NCBI GenBank assembly: GCA_934668875.1
Contig: CAKUON010000003.1
Location: 186,001-250,000 of the forward strand
Direction: 5' to 3'
DNA from: an uncultured Collinsella sp.
Lineage (GTDB): Bacteria; Actinomycetota; Coriobacteriia; Coriobacteriales; Coriobacteriaceae
Length of the DNA: 64,000 bases
In this document: positions 38,324 to 46,062 of the stretch, one piece after another
Layout: the number at the start of each line of letters is the position of its first letter
How positions within the stretch are numbered: position 1 is the stretch's first letter
Notes under the pieces: model-generated
The model's database searches: none
Told to the model about the DNA's origin: nothing
The model's input: the letters and a program-made list of their open reading frames with translations, nothing else
Made by a program: the position numbers and the translations under genes

Positions 38324-38463
38324 GCTATTCCCGGCGGGGTCCGCGGGTAAAGTTTCCTGCTCTACAGTCCTGCTCGCACGGAGAGCACATTAAGTGCTCT
38401 CCGGCTCGTGCGGAACTCGCGATAAACTTTACCCGCGGCCCCCGCCGGGAATAGCAAAAGGGC
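38316..38463. repeat. Palindromic element P1 (conserved core, 40-bp arms)
   Basis: Arms 38316-38355 and 38424-38463 are inverted copies matching at 39 of 40 positions. The 68-base core holds a 9-bp hairpin GGAGAGCAC / GTGCTCTCC with loop ATTAA. The core begins with CCTGCTCTACAGTCCTGCTC and ends GTGCGGAACTCGCGAT, both also found in P2. The arm sequences differ from P2 except for the innermost AAGTTT/AAACTT. It lies between pnp and an acetyltransferase gene. Confidence 0.85.
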
Positions 38464-38505
38464 TGGTTTGCGTTGTTGGGCGCCTGCTTCGTTCTTGTTC
38501 TTAGT

Positions 38506-38514
38506 TGCTATACT
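38506..38514 (+). promoter_or_regulatory. Extended -10 promoter of the acetyltransferase gene
   Basis: TGCTATACT, close to the TGCTATAGT before rpsT and rpmB. No convincing -35. Start point would be about 25-30 bases before the ribosome site. Confidence 0.55.
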
Positions 38515-38551
38515 GTGCCCCACATTTGATATGTAGCTCATGGAGGCGGGC

Positions 38552-39172
38552 ATGACAAATAAGGTTGAATGGGATCGCATGATTGCCGGGGAGCTTTATA
38601 ACCCCTATAGAGTTGGCGACCATTCGTTTAGTAGGGTGCATGCGGCTCAGAAGTTGTTTAATGAGTCGGAGTATTGGGCTGATTCGAGTGCTCTTGAGGA
38701 ACTTAAGAAGTGTTTTCGCGCCGCTCCGGACGATATGGTCTTAACGGCTCCTGTCTATTTTGATCATGGCGATAGGATTTCGTTCGGCAATCATTTTTAT
38801 GCGAATACTGGCCTGACGATTCTGGACGAAAACTACGTGACCTTTGGCGACAACGTTTTTCTGGGACCCCACGTGAGCATTTTCACTGCTGGGCATCCTA
38901 TTGATGCAGATGTGCGCAATCTGGAGCTTGAGTATGCAAAGCCTGTCACAATTGGCGACAACGTCTGGATGGGTGGCGGTGTGATTATCAATCCAGGCGT
39001 CACGATCGGAAGTGACGTTGTCATCGCCTCAGGCTCAGTCGTTGTCAAAGACGTCCCCAGCCACGTCATCATCGGTGGCAATCCGGCTCATATCATTCGA
39101 GAGATTACCGATAGCGATCACAATCTCTGGCAAGACCAACTGAATGCCTACAACGAGGCAACTAGGCCATAG
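38552..39172 (+). CDS. Sugar O-acetyltransferase (maltose acetyltransferase/NodL family)
   Basis: Transfers acetyl from acetyl-CoA to a sugar; maltose or galactoside types are the nearest families, but the substrate is not known. The 206-residue protein has the Maa-type N-terminal helix (MIAGELYNP near 10) and left-handed beta-helix hexapeptides with catalytic His in FTAGHPID near residue 111, followed by WMGGGVIINPGVTIG. GGAGG before ATG 38552 sets the start; an in-frame ATG four codons earlier overlaps it. The gene is visibly more AT-rich than its neighbours (codons such as TTT, ATT, GAT), and is framed by the P1 and P2 palindromes. Confidence 0.88.
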   Translation: MTNKVEWDRMIAGELYNPYRVGDHSFSRVHAAQKLFNESEYWADSSALEELKKCFRAAPDDMVLTAPVYFDHGDRISFGNHFYANTGLTILDENYVTFGDNVFLGPHVSIFTAGHPIDADVRNLELEYAKPVTIGDNVWMGGGVIINPGVTIGSDVVIASGSVVVKDVPSHVIIGGNPAHIIREITDSDHNLWQDQLNAYNEATRP

Positions 39173-39226
39173 CCGAAGCATTTCCGCAGATAAAACCGAC
39201 CAAAATAAACCTGTCCCTTTTTGGTA

Positions 39227-39359
39227 GGTTTCCCGTGGGGCGGGCACTGATGAAGTTTATCGCGAGTTCCGCACGAACAGGAGGCCACTTAATGTGGCCT
39301 CCGTCGTGAGCAGGACTGTAGAGCAGGAAACTTCATCAGTGCCCGCCCCACGGGAAACC
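39227..39359. repeat. Palindromic element P2 (conserved core, 32-bp arms, inverted)
   Basis: Arms 39227-39258 and 39328-39359 are perfect inverted copies over 32 bases. The 69-base core is the reverse orientation of the P1 core, with the same CCTGCTCTACAGTCCTGCTC, loop and GTGCGGAACTCGCGAT blocks. The hairpin is GGAGGCCAC / GTGGCCTCC: two base pairs differ from P1 and both are compensated. The rest of the arms share nothing with P1. With P1 it flanks the acetyltransferase gene. Confidence 0.85.
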
Positions 39360-39422
39360 GGCGGGATAGATGGGTCCAGATGGGGCTTTAATGCATGGGT
39401 GGTCTGTGGCTGTGCAAATGGG

Positions 39423-39428
39423 TATCAT
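39423..39428 (+). promoter_or_regulatory. Possible promoter of rnj-ftsK operon
   Basis: TATCAT preceded by TGGG, 120 bases before rnj. The -35 partner is not clear. A GC-rich dyad around 39475-39505 lies in the leader. Confidence 0.3.
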
Positions 39429-39547
39429 ATTGGAGTTAATGCGTCGACTCCGTGATGCATGTTTGTACGTTCCCGACGGTCGGTTTGCCAGAAGCGCCCC
39501 GTCGGTTGTTTCAGACCCGTTTCGAAGAAAGGAAACCACACTAACCT

Positions 39548-41218
39548 ATGGCAGCTAAAAAATCATCTCCCTTGAAGATCATCCCGCTCGGCGGTCTTGA
39601 CGGCATCGGCAAGAACATGACGGTCTTCGAGTGCGGCGACGACATGGTGCTCGTCGACGCCGGTCTTATGTTCCCCGACGACTCCCAGCCCGGTATCGAC
39701 CTGGTGCTTCCCGACTACACCTATGTTCTGGAGAACGAGGAGAAGCTCCGCGGTATCATCGTCACCCACGGCCACGAGGACCACACCGGTTCGCTTCCGT
39801 ACCTGCTGCAGGACCTCAACAACAAGGTGCCCATCTTCTCGAGCAAGCTGACGCTCGGTTTTATCGAGGGCAAGCTCTCCGAGTTCCGAATCCGCGCGCC
39901 CAAGTTCCGCGAGGTCAAGGGCGGCAGCCATGTCAACCTCGGCGGCATCTCGCTCGACTTCTTCTCGATGACGCACTCCATCCCCGGCGCTCTGGGCGTG
40001 TTCATCCGCACCAATCAGGGCACCGTTATGCACACCGGCGACTTTAAGCTCGACCAGACGCCCATCGACGGCGTCACGCCCGACTACGCCGCTATCAGCC
40101 GCTTTGCCAAGCAGGGCATCGACCTGCTGCTTTCCGACTCAACCAATGCCACGGTTCCCGGCTTTACCAAGTCCGAGGCCGAGGTTGGTCCCAACCTGCT
40201 GCACGCCATCAAGAACGCCCCGGGTCGCGTGTTCGTCGCATCGTTCTCGAGCCACATCCATCGTTTGCAGCAGATCTGCGATGCCGCCCGCAAGTGCGGC
40301 CGTAAGGTCGTTGTGACCGGTCGCTCCATGCTCACGAACACCCGCGTGGCGCGCGAGCTCGGTTATCTCAACATCGACGATGCCGATATCATCGATGCCT
40401 TCGACATTGATAACCTGCCTGATGACAAGATCGTCGTCATGTGCACTGGTTCGCAGGGCGAGCCTCTGTCGGCCCTTTCGCGCATGGCCAACGGCGAGCA
40501 CAAGACGCTCTCCATCCACGAGGGCGATACCGTCATCCTCTCGGCAACGCCGGTTCCCGGCAATGAGAAAGCCGTCCAGCAGGTCGTCAACAGCCTTGCC
40601 AAGCTCGGCTGCGACGTGTGGGATAAGAACCGCGCTCTCGTCCACGTCTCCGGTCACGGTAGCCAGGAGGAGCTCAAGCTCCTGATGGCCATGGCCAAGC
40701 CCACGTACTTTATGCCGGTTCACGGTGAGGCCGTGCACCTGCGCGCCCATGCCCAGCTGGCCCGCAAGATGGGTCTCAAGGACGATCATATCTTTATTCT
40801 CGATAACGGCGACACGCTCGAGATGCGCGGCGGTATCGTCAAGCGTGGTACGCCCGTCGAGTCCGGCGTCGTCTATGTTGACGGCCTGCGCATCGGCGAC
40901 ACCGACCCCATCGTCCTGCGCGACCGTCAAAAGCTCGCCAACGACGGCATGGTCACAGCCGTTGCCATCGTCTCGCTCAAGCACAAGAAGATCGAGGCCA
41001 TCGAGTTCTCGGGCCGCGGTGTTTCGTTTGCCATCGACGATCAATTCTCCGAGGATGCCTCCGCGTCCATCATGAAGACGATCGAGAAGGGCAAGTTTAG
41101 CTTTACCAGCAGCGGCTCCGATGCCATTCGCAAGGCCGTGCGCGATTCGCTCTCCAACTTCATTTGGAGCCGTACGCGTACCCGTCCGATGATCATCCCG
41201 GTCGTCATGGAGGTTTAG
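39548..41218 (+). CDS. rnj: Ribonuclease J
   Basis: Bifunctional 5'-3' exo- and endoribonuclease of the beta-CASP metallo-beta-lactamase class. The 556-residue protein has the zinc motif VTHGHEDHTGS near residues 74-84, SMTHSIPGALGV near 140, HTGDFKLDQ near 163, the FSSHIHRLQQ block near 233 and HVSGHGSQEELK near 363, then the C-terminal domain. AAAGGA lies 14 bases upstream of ATG 39548. The rnj-ftsK pairing is common in Actinobacteria and Firmicutes. Confidence 0.95.
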   Translation: MAAKKSSPLKIIPLGGLDGIGKNMTVFECGDDMVLVDAGLMFPDDSQPGIDLVLPDYTYVLENEEKLRGIIVTHGHEDHTGSLPYLLQDLNNKVPIFSSKLTLGFIEGKLSEFRIRAPKFREVKGGSHVNLGGISLDFFSMTHSIPGALGVFIRTNQGTVMHTGDFKLDQTPIDGVTPDYAAISRFAKQGIDLLLSDSTNATVPGFTKSEAEVGPNLLHAIKNAPGRVFVASFSSHIHRLQQICDAARKCGRKVVVTGRSMLTNTRVARELGYLNIDDADIIDAFDIDNLPDDKIVVMCTGSQGEPLSALSRMANGEHKTLSIHEGDTVILSATPVPGNEKAVQQVVNSLAKLGCDVWDKNRALVHVSGHGSQEELKLLMAMAKPTYFMPVHGEAVHLRAHAQLARKMGLKDDHIFILDNGDTLEMRGGIVKRGTPVESGVVYVDGLRIGDTDPIVLRDRQKLANDGMVTAVAIVSLKHKKIEAIEFSGRGVSFAIDDQFSEDASASIMKTIEKGKFSFTSSGSDAIRKAVRDSLSNFIWSRTRTRPMIIPVVMEV

Positions 41219-41219
41219 T

Positions 41220-44000
41220 TTGGCGCGCGGATCTGCACAAAACGCCAAAGGCAATAAGGCCAACAACCAACCGGCATCTGCTAAGGGTGCCGGTTCCCAT
41301 CTGCGTGCCAATAAGGGCCATGAGGCAGACTTCGACGATTTTGAGCCCTTGGTCGAGCCTTCGGCCAATCGCGATATCGCCGGCGTGGTCATTGCCGTTT
41401 TGGCGATCGCGTCCTTCATTGCCGTTATCTCACCGGCAACTGCGCCCGTGACGGCTGCTGTTGCCGGGTTCTATCACCTGGGCTTTGGCCTGGGCGCCTA
41501 CGTGCTGCCGATCGTCATCTTGCTGTTTGCCGCCACGCTCTTTTTGGGTGAGGACTCGCCGCTCAACGTGCGCTCTGTTGCGGGCGGCGCCGTGGTCTTT
41601 ATCGCCGTCGTCTCCATTCTTTCGCTGATGGTGCCGGGCACGAGCGATTCGTGCGACCTTATGTTTACGCCGCAAAATCTGTCCGCCTCGGGTGGCTACA
41701 TCGGTGCGTTTATTGCGAGTGCGCTGCAGAATGCCCTGGGTAAGCCTATCGCGATGGTGGTCCTGTTGGGTCTGGCCGTCGTTGGTTTTGTCATCATCGG
41801 CTTTTCTGTGGGTGGTGTGCTGCGCTCTGCCCGCGACCGTGCGGCAGATTTTGCCGAACGCCGTCGTGCCGATGTCAACGCCAGCCCTTGGGGTGACGAC
41901 GAAGCCCTGTCGGTGCCCGGCGTTGCCCGTCCGCACCTGAGCATTCTTCGTCAAAAGGGCTCCGATGCTGCCGTGACCACGGTCATGGGCAACGATGTGG
42001 ACCCGGTTTTGGACGATGATGACGAGGACGAGGATCCGTTTGTTGACGTGTCCGATGCCGTGGATGCCGAGCGGGCCAAGACAACGCTGTTGCCGCGCCG
42101 CCATGCCAAGAAGGGCAAGGCCACACCCAAGTTGAATACAAGTGAGCCCGACCCGTCTTGGTCCGATAGCGAGATTGAGCTCACCGAGGGCGATGACGAG
42201 GACGACGAGGCTCCGATTGAGACCGCAAAGACAACTTTGCTGCCGCGTCGCCATGCAAAGCGCGGCCAGGTAACCGGCCAGCTTTCGATGGAAGACGACT
42301 CCGATAAGATCGACGAGTCCGAGCCGCCGTTTGCCGTGAATCCCGTCTCGGCCGCACCTCAGATTCCCGACTTCCTGAAGCATCCCAAGGTTGCCGATGC
42401 GCCTGCCACGAGTGCTGTCGAATCGGCTGCGGCTCGTGATGGGGGAGTGGACGACGGCGCCGCAGATAACGAGGGCGAAGAAGAGGACGGCCTCAAGCTT
42501 CCGCCGCTCGAAATCCTGCATGCCAACCCGCAGTCGGCTTCCGCCGCGTCTTCGGACAAGGAGCTTGAGCAGACCGCTGAGTCGCTGCAATCCACCTTGC
42601 TTGAGTTTGGCCGCAGTGCCCGCGTGGTCGGCTGGATCGCCGGCCCCACGGTGACGACCTTTAAGCTGCAACCTGGCGAGGGCGAGCGCGTGAGCAAGAT
42701 TTCGAGCCTCGAGGACGATATTGCGCTTTCGCTCGCTGCCCAGTCGGTGCGTATCTTTGCCCCGATCCCCGGCACCTCGCTCGTGGGCATCGAGATTCCC
42801 AACCGCAAGCGCCAGAACGTCAATCTGGGCGACGTGCTGCCCTATGTGAAGGGCGGTCCGCTCGAGCTCGCTATCGGCCGTGACGCCGAGGGTACGCCGG
42901 TTGTCGCCGACCTCGCCAAGATGCCTCACCTGTTGATCGCCGGTACGACCGGTTCTGGTAAGTCGGTGATGATCAATTCCATCATCACGACCTTGCTCAT
43001 GCGCGCCCTTCCCGAGGACGTTCGCCTGATTATGGTCGACCCCAAGCGCGTCGAGCTTGCGGGCTATAACGGTCTGCCGCATCTCTATGTGCCCGTGGTG
43101 ACCGAGCCTAAGCAGGCCGCGAGCGCTCTGCAATGGGCTGTGTCCGAGATGGAGCGCCGCCTGAAGGTCTTCGAGCGTCTCAACGTGCGTAAGATCTCGA
43201 CCTACAACGAAAAGCAGGCTGCTGGCGAGTTTGAGCATTACGACAACCCGCCGCAAAAGATGCCCTACCTGGTCATTATCATTGACGAGCTCTCTGACCT
43301 GATGATGGTCGCCGGTAAGGATGTCGAGGCCTCGATCGTGCGTATTGCACAGCTGGGCCGTGCCGCCGGTATTCATCTTATCGTTGCCACGCAGCGCCCC
43401 AGCTCCAACGTGGTGACGGGCCTCATCAAGGCCAACATCACCAACCGCATCGCCTTTAACGTCGCCACAGGCATCGACTCGCGCGTCATCATCGACCAGA
43501 TGGGCGCCGAGAAGCTCACCGGATTGGGCGACATGTTGTTCTCCAAGGTCGACTGGGGCAAGCCCCGCCGTATCCAGGGCTGCTTTGTCTCGGACGACGA
43601 AATCAACGAGATTGTCGAGTTCGTCAAGTCGCAAAGCGAGCCCGACTACCACGAGGAGATTCTGTCCGCCGTGGCGCCCGCTTCCATGTCCATGGCGGGT
43701 GGCGGCGGCATTGTCCGCACCGGAGTCGCCGAGCCGCAAGACGATGATCCGCTCATCTGGGAAGCCGCCCATATTGTGGTGGAATCGCAGCTGGGCTCCA
43801 CATCTGGCCTGCAACGTCGTCTGAAGGTTGGCTATGCGCGCGCCGGGCGTATTATGGACATGCTGGAAGAAAAGGGTGTCGTCGGCCCGCCTGACGGTTC
43901 CAAGCCGCGCGAGGTCCTGTTGGACGAGGAGGGGCTTGCCGCGCTGGAATCTGTCGACGCCGAGATGGCACGTGAAGATCGTGAGTTTGGAGGATTCTGA
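41220..44000 (+). CDS. ftsK: DNA translocase FtsK/SpoIIIE
   Basis: Membrane-anchored motor that pumps chromosomal DNA at the division septum. TTG start at 41220 gives 926 residues: four or five membrane segments (about 54-200), a long acidic linker (about 205-450), the RecA-like motor with Walker A TTGSGKSVM near 575-585 and the C-terminal winged-helix gamma domain with the RRLKVGYARAGRIMD segment. In the linker the motif KTTLLPRRHAK occurs twice, at residues 287-297 and 337-347, exactly 50 residues apart. The DNA copies differ at many third positions. Confidence 0.94.
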   Translation: MARGSAQNAKGNKANNQPASAKGAGSHLRANKGHEADFDDFEPLVEPSANRDIAGVVIAVLAIASFIAVISPATAPVTAAVAGFYHLGFGLGAYVLPIVILLFAATLFLGEDSPLNVRSVAGGAVVFIAVVSILSLMVPGTSDSCDLMFTPQNLSASGGYIGAFIASALQNALGKPIAMVVLLGLAVVGFVIIGFSVGGVLRSARDRAADFAERRRADVNASPWGDDEALSVPGVARPHLSILRQKGSDAAVTTVMGNDVDPVLDDDDEDEDPFVDVSDAVDAERAKTTLLPRRHAKKGKATPKLNTSEPDPSWSDSEIELTEGDDEDDEAPIETAKTTLLPRRHAKRGQVTGQLSMEDDSDKIDESEPPFAVNPVSAAPQIPDFLKHPKVADAPATSAVESAAARDGGVDDGAADNEGEEEDGLKLPPLEILHANPQSASAASSDKELEQTAESLQSTLLEFGRSARVVGWIAGPTVTTFKLQPGEGERVSKISSLEDDIALSLAAQSVRIFAPIPGTSLVGIEIPNRKRQNVNLGDVLPYVKGGPLELAIGRDAEGTPVVADLAKMPHLLIAGTTGSGKSVMINSIITTLLMRALPEDVRLIMVDPKRVELAGYNGLPHLYVPVVTEPKQAASALQWAVSEMERRLKVFERLNVRKISTYNEKQAAGEFEHYDNPPQKMPYLVIIIDELSDLMMVAGKDVEASIVRIAQLGRAAGIHLIVATQRPSSNVVTGLIKANITNRIAFNVATGIDSRVIIDQMGAEKLTGLGDMLFSKVDWGKPRRIQGCFVSDDEINEIVEFVKSQSEPDYHEEILSAVAPASMSMAGGGGIVRTGVAEPQDDDPLIWEAAHIVVESQLGSTSGLQRRLKVGYARAGRIMDMLEEKGVVGPPDGSKPREVLLDEEGLAALESVDAEMAREDREFGGF

Positions 44001-45511
44001 TGGCTGCACGCTTTGGTGACATGCTGCTCGAGCAGCGTCGCCGAATGGGCCTTTCCATTCAGCAGGTCGCCAACACCATCAAAATCAGGCCGCAGATCAT
44101 CGAGTTTTTCGAGACCGGTAACTTTGCTTCGATGCCGCCGCGCGGCTATGCGCAGGGCATGATTTCGAGCTATGCTCGATTTTTGGGCCTCAATCCGCGC
44201 GAGGTCGTCGATGCCTACTTTGACGACCTGATGGCATACGAACGCGAGACGTCGCAGCAGGGCGGTCGTTTCCAGGACGCTGCCGGCTACGTCAATTCGC
44301 GTTCCTCTGTCGATAACGGGCGCTTCCTGATGGTTCAGGGCGGTCGTTCGACCCGCTATGGACAGCGTCCTCAGCAGGCCGGTTATATTACCGAGACGGG
44401 TTCGGGCGAGGAGATTCGCTCACAGCGTGACCGGTTCCGCAGTACGCCGATGCCCGAGGACCGTGCACTTCCCGCTGTCCGCGGCGTGGCGCGTGACCCT
44501 CGTGCCGGCTACGGCGACGGCGGCTATTCCGATCGCGGTCACCGTGGTATCTCCACCGGACGCTCTCGCGGTGGCTATGCGGACGCCGACACCACGCAGG
44601 TGACGCCGCGTCTTCGCTCTCAACCACAGTCGTATGGCCAGCGCTCTTCGGCTCCGCGTGCGGGCCAGCGTGGCTATCAAGGTCGCGGTGAACTTGCGCC
44701 CCGCTCGGGTCAGCGCAGCCTTCAGGGTCAGGGTGGCTATCGCGGCCGTTCCGATAGCAATCGTGGTCGTATGCCTCAGGGAGGCGGCCGCAGCAGTTCC
44801 AGTCGTGGACGCGGCGGTTCCCGTGCTCCTCAAAACAACGGGCTCGATCCGCGTATCGTCTACGCCGGTATCGGTGCCGTGGCGTTGCTGCTGATCGTGC
44901 TCATCGTGGTACTTCTGCGCGGCTGCGCATCTTCGACGCCCGAGACCACGCCCGAGACGCCCATTGCTACCAAGACGACGACCAAGAAGTCTTCTAAGAA
45001 GACCGAAACGGTCGACGAGGACGAAGACACCGATGAGGCGACGGATGAGTCGACCGATTCGGATGCCACCAAGACGACGGCTAAAAAGGAAGAGAACGAG
45101 GTAACGAAGGTCAAGGTCTCCGTTGCCAAGGGAAAGACCGCCTGGATTGAGGTCAAGGTCGACGGTAAGTCGGTCTATGGTGCCCAGGCGACTGGCCCCT
45201 TTGAGCAGGAGTACACGCCCGAGTCCTCGATCGAGATCACCACGTCCAAGCCTTCCGATGTCACCGTTACCAAGAACGGCGAAAAGGTTCGTTACGATAC
45301 CAAGACCTCGGGCGTAGCGCGTGTGACGATCACCGTTCCCAAGAAGGAGACGACTGATTCCGAGAATGGTGAAAGTTCTGATGGTGCCGACACCACCGAT
45401 GGTACCGACACCACCGACGGCACCGATGCCCAGTCCACGGATGGCGCCGATACCGCAACTGACGGCCAGACGCCCACCGATTCTACCGACTATTCGTACG
45501 ATAGCTACTAA
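44000..45511 (+). CDS. RodZ-like membrane helix-turn-helix protein
   Basis: 503 residues. Residues 4-75 form the HTH_25 domain of RodZ (LLEQRRRMGLSIQQVANTIK), one membrane helix lies at 286-308, and a DUF4115-like beta domain at about 360-440 lies outside. RodZ links MreB to the cell-wall machine. Two parts are unusual: the cytoplasmic linker 88-281 is packed with Arg-Gly, Gly-Gly and Tyr residues, and the tail from about 450 on is a run of Asp/Thr/Ser/Gly repeats (TDGTDTTDG). ATG overlaps the ftsK stop. I saw no mreB in the window; another role is possible. Confidence 0.8.
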   Translation: MAARFGDMLLEQRRRMGLSIQQVANTIKIRPQIIEFFETGNFASMPPRGYAQGMISSYARFLGLNPREVVDAYFDDLMAYERETSQQGGRFQDAAGYVNSRSSVDNGRFLMVQGGRSTRYGQRPQQAGYITETGSGEEIRSQRDRFRSTPMPEDRALPAVRGVARDPRAGYGDGGYSDRGHRGISTGRSRGGYADADTTQVTPRLRSQPQSYGQRSSAPRAGQRGYQGRGELAPRSGQRSLQGQGGYRGRSDSNRGRMPQGGGRSSSSRGRGGSRAPQNNGLDPRIVYAGIGAVALLLIVLIVVLLRGCASSTPETTPETPIATKTTTKKSSKKTETVDEDEDTDEATDESTDSDATKTTAKKEENEVTKVKVSVAKGKTAWIEVKVDGKSVYGAQATGPFEQEYTPESSIEITTSKPSDVTVTKNGEKVRYDTKTSGVARVTITVPKKETTDSENGESSDGADTTDGTDTTDGTDAQSTDGADTATDGQTPTDSTDYSYDSY

Positions 45512-45537
45512 GCCGCTCGTACGCGAAAGGAAACATC

Positions 45538-46035
45538 ATGGCTAAAGATTCCAGCTTCGACGTCGTGTCCGAGGTCAACATGCAAGAGGTCGACAACGCC
45601 TTCCAGCAGACCACGCGTGAGATTTCCCAGCGCTATGACCTGAAGGATTCCGGCGCCACGATCGAGCTTTCGAAGGGCGACAAACTCTTTACGATCAACG
45701 CCCCGGCCGACTTTGTCTCCAAGCAGATCATCGATGTCCTGAGCTCCAAGCTCATCAAGCGCGGCATCGACCTCAAGGCTGTCTCGTGGGATGCTCCGCA
45801 GGCGGCATCGGGCGGCACCGTGCGCGTGCTCGGCCATATCGTCGAGGGTATCGACCAGGCGACCGCCAAGAAGATCAATAAGGACATCAAGGACCAAAAG
45901 CTCAAGGTCAAGGTGACCATCGAGGCCGACAAGCTGCGTGTTTCCTCTGCTTCGAAGGACGCGTTGCAGACCGTTATCCAGTTCCTGCGCGACCAGGACT
46001 ACGGCCAGCCGCTGCAGTTCACCAACTACCGCTAA
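45538..46035 (+). CDS. yajQ: YajQ-family nucleotide-binding protein
   Basis: A 165-residue protein of the YajQ/DUF520 family, reported to bind c-di-GMP or nucleotides. The N-terminal MAKDSSFDVVSEVNMQEV and the KDQKLKVKV strand and DQDYGQPLQFTNYR end are typical. GAAAGGA precedes ATG 45538. Biological role in this organism is not known. Confidence 0.9.
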   Translation: MAKDSSFDVVSEVNMQEVDNAFQQTTREISQRYDLKDSGATIELSKGDKLFTINAPADFVSKQIIDVLSSKLIKRGIDLKAVSWDAPQAASGGTVRVLGHIVEGIDQATAKKINKDIKDQKLKVKVTIEADKLRVSSASKDALQTVIQFLRDQDYGQPLQFTNYR

Positions 46036-46062
46036 TATCATTCGAAAGGACTGCTCTCCAAC

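Noticed and set aside
38316..39359. P1/P2 as retron, group II intron or diversity-generating element
   Set aside because: No reverse transcriptase or matching long RNA domains are near; the only gene between is an acetyltransferase.
38316..39359. P1/P2 as plain intrinsic terminators
   Set aside because: Length, internal hairpins, lack of T-runs and the shared core speak against this as the sole function, though they may also stop transcription.
41430..44009. Long minus-strand open frame opposite ftsK
   Set aside because: Same reasoning; it covers the ftsK motor domain and no signature is seen.
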